DNA from: Owenweeksia sp. TMED14
GTDB lineage: Bacteria > Bacteroidota > Bacteroidia > Flavobacteriales > Schleiferiaceae
NCBI GenBank assembly: GCA_949529985.1
Contig: CATIRS010000026.1
Location: 62,001 to 126,000 of the forward strand
Reading direction: 5' to 3'
DNA: 64,000 nt
Below are positions 43,480 through 51,755 of this stretch, one piece after another. Made by a program: the position numbers and the translations under genes. The notes below the pieces were generated by a model, which did no database searches, had not been told where the DNA came from, and saw only the letters and a list, made by a program, of their open reading frames with translations. The first letter of the stretch is position 1. Every line of letters begins with the position of its first letter.

Positions 43480-45534
43480 ATGCTGACATCTATGCTTTTT
43501 TCATTGATTTCTGTTCTTTCACCAATAGACTCAATTGTGTCTCTGGAGACTATGGTCGTTTCGGCAAATCGAACAGAACAACGTATCGAAAATACGACGG
43601 TATCTGTTGATGTGCTTCCTCAACGATTACTAACATCAAAAACTAATTCGCGAATTGAGCAGGTTATTCAAATGGCTCCTGGCGTAACATTGCAAGATGG
43701 TCAGGCTAATATTCGTTCTGGAAGTGGGTGGAGTTTGGGCGCAGGGTCACGAGTTCTAATATTAGTCGATGATATGCCAGTTCTCAGTCCAGATGCAGGT
43801 GGGGCAATATGGAATGCAATGCCAATGGAAGCAGTCGATCAAATTGAGATTGTGAAAGGAGCAGCGTCATCTCTTTATGGGAGTTCTGCTCTTAATGGGG
43901 TGATACATTTGAGAACCTGGGAGCCATCGGAAAAAATACGTTTGAGGGTTAGTGCCCAGACAGAAATATATGATCGTCCTAAGATAAATAGTTTAAATTG
44001 GTCGGATAAAACAAGAGCTCAGGGAGCTATTCGTTTTGCGTATTCAGATAGTAAAGGTGAAAATAAAAAACATGGTTGGGTAATACACGGCCAAGGGTTT
44101 AACGATCAAGGATTTCAATATTTAGTTGGAGATAAGTCTGTTAGAGTTCACGGAAAATATCGATTTAAGCCTTCTAATAATTTAGAAATAGGGATTAATA
44201 CCAATGCATGGTCTTCAGATAGAAGTTCGTCTTTAATTTGGGAAGACTATCGATACGGTTATACTCCATTGGACTCTTCAGCTACCGAAACTAAATCAAA
44301 TTTAGGATCAATTGTTGGCTATTTAAAAATTAGAAATGGTCGCCTCCTTCAAACGTTGCGGACGAGATGGTTAGGTTATCAAAATATTTCTGGTTTAGAT
44401 AGTAATAATTATGACAATTCTGCAGATGCGGGTCATTTTGAGTATTTAGCTCAATTATTTTCTAGCGATCATTGGACTTATACAGCGGGAGCCCTTTTGA
44501 CTTCAAGCTCTATGAATAGTGCTTTATTCTCAGGGCCACATAAATCTAGTAATCAGGCATTGTTTATACAGGTTGATGGGAAATTTAGCAAGTTCGACTT
44601 TACACTGGGTTCTCGTTGGGAGAGATATCAGGTAGATTTAAAAAAAGAAAGTAAGCCGGTTTTAAGGGTTGGTTCGCATTATAAAATCATAAATGGAAGC
44701 CATTTAAGAAGTTCCTTAGCTCAAGGATATAGATTTCCTTCTGTTGCCGAAATGTATTCTGCTTCTTCCGCTGGGGAATTACAGGTTTTTCCAAATCCTA
44801 ATGTTAATCCTGAAAGCGGTTGGACAGCAGAAATAGGGTTTAAGCAGTTATTTAATTTCAAATCTAAGCTGAAGGGTTATTTGGATGTCGCATTATTTCA
44901 AACAAGGTTTAACGATATGATGGAGTTTACATTTGGTAAGTGGGATACTGTTTCTGGAGCGACTTTATCGAATTATGGATTTAAGTCACTCAATGTTGGC
45001 CCAACTCGGATTTCTGGTATCGAAACGACTTTGGCAGGTGAAATAAATATAGGGGGTATTAATATTCAAAGTATGATTGGGCATACTTATGCTAATCCAA
45101 TTTCGTTGAAGCCTAACAGTATTTATGAAATGGATTCTGATGGTGAAGAAATGTCTTTTAATAGTACATCTCTCGATCCAAGTTTAAGAATGCTAAAGTA
45201 TCGTTATCGAAATACTTTAAAAAGTGATGTTCAGGTTTTATGGAAACGTTGGTCAGTTGGAATGAGTATACGTTACAATTCTTTTATGGAAAATATCGAT
45301 AAGGTTTTCACAGATCCATTGATTTCAATATATGTACCAGGAGTTCAAGACTCTAGATACAATATGAGCAAGGGAGACATGTTTGTTGATCTTCGTTCTC
45401 AATTTAGATTTAATGATAATTGGAGAGCTCAATTTGGAGTGTTGAATGTTTTTAATCGCTTATCTAGTCCGCGTCCGGCTTTACTATCCAAGCCAAGAAC
45501 ATTTATGCTTCAAATTAGTTACGAACTAAATTAA
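43480..45534 (+). CDS. TonB-dependent outer-membrane receptor (BtuB/FecA-like)
   Basis: This is a 684-residue outer-membrane receptor. A short signal region is followed by a TonB-box-like LETMVVSANRTEQRIENTTVSVDVL. The plug (about 35-150) contains NIRSGSGWSLGAGSRVLILVDDMPVLSPDAGGA and VDQIEIVKGAASSLYGSSALNGVIHLRT. The barrel ends with FNDNWRAQFGVLNVFNR and a C-terminal aromatic strand (TFMLQISYELN). There is no carboxypeptidase-regulatory domain and no susD partner, so it probably takes up a metal complex or cofactor (siderophore or cobalamin). No riboswitch fits in the 27-bp upstream gap. A tRNA gene follows 23 nt later. Confidence 0.88.
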   Translation: MLTSMLFSLISVLSPIDSIVSLETMVVSANRTEQRIENTTVSVDVLPQRLLTSKTNSRIEQVIQMAPGVTLQDGQANIRSGSGWSLGAGSRVLILVDDMPVLSPDAGGAIWNAMPMEAVDQIEIVKGAASSLYGSSALNGVIHLRTWEPSEKIRLRVSAQTEIYDRPKINSLNWSDKTRAQGAIRFAYSDSKGENKKHGWVIHGQGFNDQGFQYLVGDKSVRVHGKYRFKPSNNLEIGINTNAWSSDRSSSLIWEDYRYGYTPLDSSATETKSNLGSIVGYLKIRNGRLLQTLRTRWLGYQNISGLDSNNYDNSADAGHFEYLAQLFSSDHWTYTAGALLTSSSMNSALFSGPHKSSNQALFIQVDGKFSKFDFTLGSRWERYQVDLKKESKPVLRVGSHYKIINGSHLRSSLAQGYRFPSVAEMYSASSAGELQVFPNPNVNPESGWTAEIGFKQLFNFKSKLKGYLDVALFQTRFNDMMEFTFGKWDTVSGATLSNYGFKSLNVGPTRISGIETTLAGEINIGGINIQSMIGHTYANPISLKPNSIYEMDSDGEEMSFNSTSLDPSLRMLKYRYRNTLKSDVQVLWKRWSVGMSIRYNSFMENIDKVFTDPLISIYVPGVQDSRYNMSKGDMFVDLRSQFRFNDNWRAQFGVLNVFNRLSSPRPALLSKPRTFMLQISYELN

Positions 45535-45543
45535 AAATCCACT

Positions 45544-45551
45544 TATATTTG
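45544..45551 (+). promoter_or_regulatory. -7 element of tRNA-Ala
   Basis: TATATTTG is an exact TAnnTTTG match 6 nt before the first base of the tRNA, so transcription would start at or next to the mature 5' end. Confidence 0.5.
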
Positions 45552-45557
45552 CCGCTT

Positions 45558-45631
<74 letters not shown>

Positions 45632-45635
45632 CGAG

Positions 45636-45666
45636 AGAAACCCGCTTAATAAGCGGGTTTCTTTTT
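45636..45666 (+). terminator. Intrinsic terminator of tRNA-Ala
   Basis: The arms 45636-45647 (AGAAACCCGCTT) and 45651-45662 pair perfectly across a 3-nt loop (AAT) and run into a T-tract (TTTTT). This is a strong GC-rich rho-independent terminator starting 4 nt after the tRNA. On the minus strand it lacks a T-tract. Confidence 0.85.
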
Positions 45667-45687
45667 AGGTGTAGTTTTTGTTTTTTG

Positions 45688-47169
45688 TTAAGAATCATCC
45701 AATTTTAAAAGGTATTTTTCTGCAATCTTAAAATGTGTTTCTTTTTTTTCTTCAGGCATTTTATCAAGCATACTCACCATAAACTTCATTCTGATATTTT
45801 TTTTAAATAAATCTCTATTTAAGTTAATGAACCTCCAATAAAGAGCATCCCATATTTCTTGCCATTCTCCATTTGGGAAATCACTCATTTTTTTCAAATA
45901 GTTACTACTTGATATGTAAGGTTTAGAAGACATTAATCCACCATCAGAAAATTGACTCATGCCATATACGTTTGGAACCATAACCCAATCGTATGCATCA
46001 ATATAGTGTTCCATAAACCATTGATAAATTTCATCAGGGTCAAATTCACATAGCATCATAAAATTACCCAGAATCATTAATCTTTCAATGTGATGATTAT
46101 ATGCAGTCTTTTGAACCTTTTTAATAGTTGTGTCAACAGGTAAAATACCAGTAGAGCCATCATAAAATGAGGCAGGTATTTTTCTTTTAAAATCGAAAAA
46201 ATTTAAAGTTCTCTCTTGACTTCCTTTTGAAATATAAATGCCACGTATGAATTCTCTCCAACCAATAATCTGTCTTAAAAATCCTTCAATAGAGTTTAAA
46301 GGATATTTATCCTGAAAAGATAAAGTTTTATTAATCACTTGATCTGGTGTAATTAATCCACAGTTTAGCATTGGGGATAATACGCTGTGATTTAAAAAAG
46401 ACTCGTTTTGAACTAAAGCATCTTCGTACGCTCCAAAATCTTGCATTCGTTCATCTAAAAAAAGATTCAACCAATCATCTGCTGACTGATGAGTATGCGG
46501 GTATATTGGTCGGTCAACAAATTGGCCAGGGTTAGTTGCAAATTTTTTTTCGATATAAGTCTTAGCTTCATCAAAGAATGTATCAGTTTCTAATATTTTA
46601 ATTGCGGGGGCTTGTTTTCCTTTTGGGTATTTTTTTCTGTTTTCTGTATCAAAACTCCATTTTCCTCCAAGAGCATTTCCTGAATTATCAGTTAAAATAT
46701 CACGCTTTTTTCTTTGTTCGATATAAAATGATGTTTGGTAAAACTTTTTCTTTTCTTTATTGAAGAAGGGTTGAAGCTCTAAAGATGAGTTTAAAAACAT
46801 CGGGCTCTCAAATGGATTTAAATTTAATTTATTATCCTTAGCGGACGTTTTTAAGCGCCTTTCCAAGTAGTTGTCATTTGTAAGAATATAGTTAATTTGT
46901 AAAAACCCCTCATTTTTTAAGTGAGGAATTAATTTTCTAATATCGGAAATGCTCTCAGCTTGATCAACATAGGTAATTTTTTTTTTGTGTTTCAATAAAA
47001 AGCTTTGATAAAACTTCATTGAAGAACGATGTAATACTAATTTCTGAACATGAAATTTAAAGTAGTTAAAATATAGAAACTCCTCTACTAAATAGAACTC
47101 TCCTTTTTTTTCTAACAAGGGGTTGTTTTCAAATAGCTGGTGAGGAAAAATAATGTTTACAGTTTTCAT
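45688..47169 (-). CDS. Cryptochrome/photolyase-related protein (COG3046 type) lacking the Fe-S cysteines
   Basis: This 493-residue flavoprotein resembles the FeS-BCP/PhrB group of (6-4) photolyases and bacterial cryptochromes. The N-terminal alpha/beta domain has NIIFPHQLFENNPLL and KLVLHRSSMKFYQSFL. The conserved FAD region is ALVQNESFLNHSVLSPMLNCGLITPDQV, EGFLRQIIGWREFIRGIY, and HHIERLMILGNFMMLCEFDPDEIYQWFMEHYIDAYDWVMVPNVYGMSQFSDGG. In PhrB the end carries YCxxCxY and a further Cys that bind a 4Fe-4S cluster; here the matching stretch reads KMSDFPNGEWQEIWDALYWRF, with no cysteines. Its start overlaps the DUF2256 stop by 4 bp. Confidence 0.88.
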   Translation of the reverse strand: MKTVNIIFPHQLFENNPLLEKKGEFYLVEEFLYFNYFKFHVQKLVLHRSSMKFYQSFLLKHKKKITYVDQAESISDIRKLIPHLKNEGFLQINYILTNDNYLERRLKTSAKDNKLNLNPFESPMFLNSSLELQPFFNKEKKKFYQTSFYIEQRKKRDILTDNSGNALGGKWSFDTENRKKYPKGKQAPAIKILETDTFFDEAKTYIEKKFATNPGQFVDRPIYPHTHQSADDWLNLFLDERMQDFGAYEDALVQNESFLNHSVLSPMLNCGLITPDQVINKTLSFQDKYPLNSIEGFLRQIIGWREFIRGIYISKGSQERTLNFFDFKRKIPASFYDGSTGILPVDTTIKKVQKTAYNHHIERLMILGNFMMLCEFDPDEIYQWFMEHYIDAYDWVMVPNVYGMSQFSDGGLMSSKPYISSSNYLKKMSDFPNGEWQEIWDALYWRFINLNRDLFKKNIRMKFMVSMLDKMPEEKKETHFKIAEKYLLKLDDS

Positions 47170-47297
47170 TTGTTTTTATTTCTTTTACATCGTTCGCTGC
47201 AATACTTAACATTTTCCCACTCTTTAGCCCACTTTTTCCTCCAATTGAAAGGGAGCTTGCAGGTCGTGCATATTTTAAATGGTAAATTTTTCGCCAT
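47166..47297 (-). CDS. DUF2256 small zinc-finger-like protein
   Basis: This 43-residue protein matches DUF2256: ICTTCKLPFNWRKKWAKEWENVKYCSERCKRNK, with two CxxC/CxxxC pairs that could bind one zinc. The start ATG at 47297 gives the family form (MAKNLPFKIC); a longer frame from 47378 would add 27 unrelated residues overlapping the upstream gene. It begins 2 nt after the FAD-domain protein stop and overlaps the photolyase start by 4 bp, so its product is tied to both. Its function is unknown; DUF2256 genes are often next to photolyase genes. Confidence 0.85.
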   Translation of the reverse strand: MAKNLPFKICTTCKLPFNWRKKWAKEWENVKYCSERCKRNKNK

Positions 47298-47299
47298 GT

Positions 47300-48379
47300 C
47301 TAAAGAGAAAGTTCTTTTTTGGCTTTTTTCCAGAATCCAAAAAAAGATGAGTAGTATCCCTTTATTCCGCATAGCCAATCGCGACTATCCTCAACTCCTT
47401 TATAATTATAGTTTAGAGGGTGCTCCTTAAAATAAACTTTTGATTCTCCTAATTGAAGTTCATGGAATTCTCCTACAAATATTCGTACAGCAGGAATATT
47501 TTGCGATAATGAAATCATGAAGTCCATAGCTTTTTGTCCAATCGGATATTTGGCAAAAATACTTGGCTCCAAAAGTAATATTCGATGAGCGTCTAATTCT
47601 TTTCTCCATATGGGATCTAAATTATAATAATTGTAGATACAGACTTCTTTCTCGTCACTAATCACAAAATTGTCAGAGTCAGGTAAATTGCTTTCTCCGA
47701 CTTCAGTAACCATTGAAGAAAAAGATGAGGGTGGATTCATGGCAGCAATGCTTTCATAGGAAGTATCTAAGAAAGTACTTGTTTGCTTGCTAAAAGTATA
47801 TTTATTAATATTCTCTTGATTGGCAAAGTATTTTTTATTGCTATTAGCGCCACATACCCATTGCCAACTTAGTGAATTTGACGCCCAGTCTCCATCCAGC
47901 AAGTTATAATACATCCATTTGGCAGGAATCGCCCAATGGCTTTTTGCTATGTTTGTTGCTATTGAGGCGAGGTACATTCTCAAGTGATTATGCATGTAGC
48001 CAACTTGATATAGCTCAATGATAGCCTGATCAATGGCTTCTATCCCAGTTTTTGCTTCTACTATACACTTGGCAATTCCTTCTTGATTCACTCCTAACTG
48101 CTTTTGCTTAAGGTCGAAGTCAATATTTTTTTCAATCCAGACCAGTTGCCAATAATCTCTCCAGGCCAGCTCTTGAATATATTTTTCTATTTCTTTTGAT
48201 TGGAATCCCTTGTTTAAAAGATGATCTAATATTTGTTTTGTGGATATTACCCCTCTAGATATATAAGGAGAGAGTTTACTTACTGAACCATTAATAAAAT
48301 TTCGATTTTTGGCATATTCCAGAGGTTTAATATTGTCAAGTTCCTTTATGATGTTTTGATATTCGAGAATAATTCTCAT
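47300..48379 (-). CDS. Photolyase-type FAD-binding domain protein with C-terminal alpha/beta segment
   Basis: This is a 359-residue protein whose first about 210 residues are a photolyase/cryptochrome FAD-binding helical domain: SVSKLSPYISRGVISTKQIL, IQELAWRDYWQLVW, IIELYQVGYMHNHLRMYLASIATN, and WMYYNLLDGDWASNSLSWQWVCG. The normal N-terminal alpha/beta photolyase domain is absent. Residues about 245-335 look alpha/beta instead (HRILLLEPSIFAKYPIGQKAMDFMISLSQNIPAVRIFVGEF), so domain order may be permuted. The canonical YFRIFNP of photolyases is replaced by KYFANQENINKYT. It is followed by DUF2256 and a second photolyase-like gene. Repair or photoreceptor activity is not certain. Confidence 0.82.
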   Translation of the reverse strand: MRIILEYQNIIKELDNIKPLEYAKNRNFINGSVSKLSPYISRGVISTKQILDHLLNKGFQSKEIEKYIQELAWRDYWQLVWIEKNIDFDLKQKQLGVNQEGIAKCIVEAKTGIEAIDQAIIELYQVGYMHNHLRMYLASIATNIAKSHWAIPAKWMYYNLLDGDWASNSLSWQWVCGANSNKKYFANQENINKYTFSKQTSTFLDTSYESIAAMNPPSSFSSMVTEVGESNLPDSDNFVISDEKEVCIYNYYNLDPIWRKELDAHRILLLEPSIFAKYPIGQKAMDFMISLSQNIPAVRIFVGEFHELQLGESKVYFKEHPLNYNYKGVEDSRDWLCGIKGYYSSFFGFWKKAKKELSL

Positions 48380-48411
48380 AAAATGTTTTTAAATATAAAA
48401 ATGAAACCTTC

Positions 48412-50283
48412 TTATTTTCTGTAACTAATAATTAAAACTGTACCCGTAAGTCCAAATGAAATAAGATAAAAAACTCCTTCTTGAATCGTATGAAGTAAAA
48501 GTGCTCCAATCCCAAATAGGAGAGAATAGGCGCAGATTACGGAAAGAACCCATCTTAAAAATAGCAGACCAATTGATGTCATTCCTTTTGGGAAAACACG
48601 AGATTTAAAATATTCCCATTGCTTAGATTTTTTTGTTAATAGTAGGACTAAAATCCAAGAAAAAGTGGTCAGCGCCACGGTAAAAAAAAACGAATATGGA
48701 AACTCCAAGTTGAAAACATATCGAGCCAGTGAATAGCCCGCAAAAGGAATGATGGTTGCTGTTATTTCTACCCATGCATTTATTCTTCCCCAGAACCAGC
48801 GTAATATTAATACCAAACCAAGTCCAGCCCCACATTCCATAATAAATTTCCAAACTCCAGAGATACTATCAATTTGTGTTGAGACTAACAAGCTCAAAGA
48901 AGCAAGAATCGCGAGTAACCATTTGCTGTTTTGCATAATCGTCTCATCTTTTGTTGGTGACTTTTTCATTCTTAGCCAGACATCGTTAATTAGATAAGAA
49001 GCTCCCCAATTTAGCTGAGTAGAAATAGTGCTCATATAAGCGCTAAAAAATGCTACGAGCATTAGTCCCATCCACCCTTTTGGGAGGTGATTTTTCATGG
49101 CATAGATGTATCCATAACGTGGATGAGCCTCATAATTAATTGCTTCTGAGAGCCTGGGGTTTTTTTTGGCAGCTTGCCTTAGGCCCTCTCTTACAACGAG
49201 TACTTTTGTCGCTTCTGAAATATTATTAGGGTTGCTTTCTCCTGTTAGCCAAAGAGGAGAATAATTTTCCATCATTTTCACCTCTGTTAAAGCCTTTTTA
49301 AATTCTTCAGGGGCATGATTTTCCACATTAAACAATGTTAATGACGCTAGACCTACTAATATCCATGGCCATGGTCTTAGGGCATAATGAGCAAAATTAA
49401 AAAAAAGCGTAGCTCCAACTGCGTGAGCCTCATTTTTTGTACTCATAATACGTTGAGCTATATAGCCTCCTCCTCCTGGTTCTGCTCCCGGATACCAGGT
49501 GCTCCACCACATCATTCCGAAGTATGCAAAAAATGCCCCAATACCAATTGCTAGACCATTTGTATTTCCTTCTGAAAGGTTTGGAAAGAATTTTAATTGC
49601 TCTAATGGAAGCGAGCTTTTCAATCCTTCTAGGCCTCCAATCTCTTCGGATTGAACAACAAAAATTGCCAGAGCGACACTTCCAATCATAGCAATAATAA
49701 ATTGCATTGCGTCTGTTACTACAACTCCAAATAATCCTGAAATTGATGCGTAAATGGTTACAAGAACTGTAATTCCAGCGGTAAGCCAAAAAGCAAATGT
49801 ATATGGTATCCCGAATAGGCCTTCGAGAACAGATATCATGGCTACATGAACCCATCCTAATATTAAGAGGTTTATAAAAAAACCAAGATAAACTGCACGA
49901 AACACTCGTAAAATAAATGCTGGTTTACCATGGTATCGCAATTCAATTAACTCTGCTTCTGTTACAACACCAGCTCTGCGCCACAATGGAGCAAATACGA
50001 TTGCCGTGAGCATTCCTCCTGCTAGCAGATTCCACCATATCCAATTTCCTGAAATACCACTTAATCCAATAATCTCAGTTACGGCTAATGGCGTATCTGC
50101 GGCAAAGGTTGTGGCCACCATCGATAAACCAGCCAACGCCCATGGTATATTTCTGCCTCCTAAGAAAAACCCTTCTAAAGTTTTATTCGAACTTTTCCCT
50201 GCCCAAATTCCAATACTAATTATTATAGTCAATATTGTAATAATTATCACAATATCAATGTTTTCAAGTTGAATGGAATTCAT
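48412..50283 (-). CDS. Sodium:solute symporter (SSS family)
   Basis: This is a 623-residue membrane protein with about 13 helices. Features are FFLGGRNIPWALAGLSMVATTFAADTPLAVTEI (the SSS N-terminal region with the sodium-site Ser/Thr residues), WRRAGVVTEAELIELRYHGKPAFILR, GLFGVVVTDAMQFIIAMIG, and MGLMLVAFFSAYMSTISTQLNWGASYLINDVW. The loop YIAQRIMSTKNEAHAVGATLFFN matches the family. The ATG at 50283 is preferred over the GTG at 50298. Sugar, amino acid or another solute is possible; no neighbour fixes it. It lies 32 nt before the photolyase cassette on the same strand and may be co-transcribed with it. Confidence 0.88.
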   Translation of the reverse strand: MNSIQLENIDIVIIITILTIIISIGIWAGKSSNKTLEGFFLGGRNIPWALAGLSMVATTFAADTPLAVTEIIGLSGISGNWIWWNLLAGGMLTAIVFAPLWRRAGVVTEAELIELRYHGKPAFILRVFRAVYLGFFINLLILGWVHVAMISVLEGLFGIPYTFAFWLTAGITVLVTIYASISGLFGVVVTDAMQFIIAMIGSVALAIFVVQSEEIGGLEGLKSSLPLEQLKFFPNLSEGNTNGLAIGIGAFFAYFGMMWWSTWYPGAEPGGGGYIAQRIMSTKNEAHAVGATLFFNFAHYALRPWPWILVGLASLTLFNVENHAPEEFKKALTEVKMMENYSPLWLTGESNPNNISEATKVLVVREGLRQAAKKNPRLSEAINYEAHPRYGYIYAMKNHLPKGWMGLMLVAFFSAYMSTISTQLNWGASYLINDVWLRMKKSPTKDETIMQNSKWLLAILASLSLLVSTQIDSISGVWKFIMECGAGLGLVLILRWFWGRINAWVEITATIIPFAGYSLARYVFNLEFPYSFFFTVALTTFSWILVLLLTKKSKQWEYFKSRVFPKGMTSIGLLFLRWVLSVICAYSLLFGIGALLLHTIQEGVFYLISFGLTGTVLIISYRK

Positions 50284-50379
50284 CTCGAAAAGATACACAG
50301 CTTAAGGCTTTAATAATGAATTTGAGTCAAATATTTTATATGACTATTATTGATTTTAAAAAGAACTAAAAGGGCGTTG

Positions 50380-50387
50380 TACTTTTG
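50380..50387 (+). promoter_or_regulatory. -7 element of purD
   Basis: TACTTTTG is an exact TAnnTTTG match, 18 nt before the purD ATG at 50406. Confidence 0.5.
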
Positions 50388-50405
50388 ATATAAACCCTGA
50401 AAATA

Positions 50406-51689
50406 ATGAACGTATTACTATTTGGTTCTGGCGGCCGTGAATCTGCATTTGCTTGGAAAATTGCTCAGAGTAAATTATTAAACGAGCTATATATAGCTCC
50501 CGGAAACCCCGGAGTAAAGGAGTATGGAAAATGTGTTGACTTAAAGTGGGACAACTTTAGTCAGGTCAGGGATTTTTGTCTGATAAAATCAATTGATATG
50601 GTAATTGTGGGTCCAGAAGATCCTCTGGTATATGGATTAGCGGATTATTTTTCTGATACAAAATCTCTTTCTGATATATATTTTATTGGTCCTAAAAAGC
50701 AAGGAGCAAAACTGGAAGGAAGCAAAGACTTCTCGAAAAAATTTATGCAACGGCATGATATACCCACAGCTAGTTATCAAACCTTTGGAAAAAAGGAACT
50801 CACAGAAGCTGTGGAATATTTAAAAAACACTCTTGGGCCGTATGTGTTAAAAGCAGATGGTCTTGCCGCAGGTAAGGGTGTTGTGATTCATAATGATTTG
50901 AATGATGCCATAAATGAGATTACGGAAATGCTCCATGGTGAAAAGTTTGGCGAGGCTTCTTCCAGAGTTGTTGTTGAAGAGTTTCTTGACGGAATCGAGT
51001 TTTCTGTGTTTGTGTTAACTGATGGTCATGGATACTTTCTTCTTCCAGAGGCAAAAGATTATAAGCGTATCCAAAACGGTGATAAAGGATTAAATACCGG
51101 CGGCATGGGCGCGGTTTCTCCCGTTCCGTTTTTAACTGAATCAATTTTAAATGAAGTGAAACAAAAAATAATAGAACCAACTATCTCAGGTTTATCAAAA
51201 GATGAAATTGATTATGTGGGTTTTGTTTTCTTTGGATTAATTCACACGAAAAGAGGAATTAAAGTAATAGAATATAATTGTAGAATGGGAGACCCCGAAA
51301 CAGAAGTTGTGTTAGCTAGAATTAATGAGGATATTATGGGAGTCTTAAAGCAGGCTGGTGAGAAAGAAATAATAACTCGTTCATTGAAAGTGAAAGAGGA
51401 AACCGCAATAGCAGTTATGAGTGTAAGTAAAGGATATCCCGGAAAATATGCTGATGGAATTCTCGTAAGAGGTATTGAAGAAGCCTCTAAAGAAGCTATT
51501 ATATTTCAAGCCGGAACTAGGTTAGAAGACAATAAAATTCTAACCAATGGTGGTCGTGTTTTATGCGCTACAGCGTTGGATAAAGACCCCTCTATTGCTA
51601 GAGAAAAAGCATATAGATCTTTAATGTTCATCGATTTTGATGGAGGGTTTTACAGGACAGATATTGGCAAAGATTTAGGGATTAAATAA
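50406..51689 (+). CDS. purD: Phosphoribosylamine-glycine ligase (GARS)
   Basis: This 427-residue ATP-grasp enzyme joins glycine to phosphoribosylamine, the second step of purine synthesis. It starts MNVLLFGSGGRESAFAWKIAQS, has YIAPGNPGVKEYG, the ATP-grasp core LKADGLAAGKGVVI, VVVEEFLDGIEFSVFVLTDGH, and GGMGAVSPVP. The C-terminal region includes IEYNCRMGDPETEVVLARI. Length is normal. It is monocistronic here, with a strong hairpin right after the stop. Confidence 0.97.
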   Translation: MNVLLFGSGGRESAFAWKIAQSKLLNELYIAPGNPGVKEYGKCVDLKWDNFSQVRDFCLIKSIDMVIVGPEDPLVYGLADYFSDTKSLSDIYFIGPKKQGAKLEGSKDFSKKFMQRHDIPTASYQTFGKKELTEAVEYLKNTLGPYVLKADGLAAGKGVVIHNDLNDAINEITEMLHGEKFGEASSRVVVEEFLDGIEFSVFVLTDGHGYFLLPEAKDYKRIQNGDKGLNTGGMGAVSPVPFLTESILNEVKQKIIEPTISGLSKDEIDYVGFVFFGLIHTKRGIKVIEYNCRMGDPETEVVLARINEDIMGVLKQAGEKEIITRSLKVKEETAIAVMSVSKGYPGKYADGILVRGIEEASKEAIIFQAGTRLEDNKILTNGGRVLCATALDKDPSIAREKAYRSLMFIDFDGGFYRTDIGKDLGIK

Positions 51690-51722
51690 CAAAGCCTTGC
51701 TCAAAATAAACAAGGCTTTGTT
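51688..51722. terminator. Bidirectional terminator between purD and the TPR lipoprotein
   Basis: The arms 51688-51699 (AACAAAGCCTTG) and 51711-51722 are perfect reverse complements with an 11-nt A-rich loop. The left arm overlaps the last base pairs of the purD stop. AT-rich flanks on both sides allow termination of purD and of the convergent gene ending at 51756. Confidence 0.7.
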
Positions 51723-51755
51723 AAAGTTTATACTATTAATAGCTAGGTTAAAAAA

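Noticed and set aside
47298-47378. Longer start for the DUF2256 gene
   Set aside because: The additional 27 residues overlap the upstream FAD-domain gene and do not resemble the family.
49430-49855. 141-residue minus-strand frame inside the sodium symporter gene
   Set aside because: It overlaps a strong SSS symporter in another frame, and its composition (Cys/Arg/Trp rich) is typical of a frame shadow.
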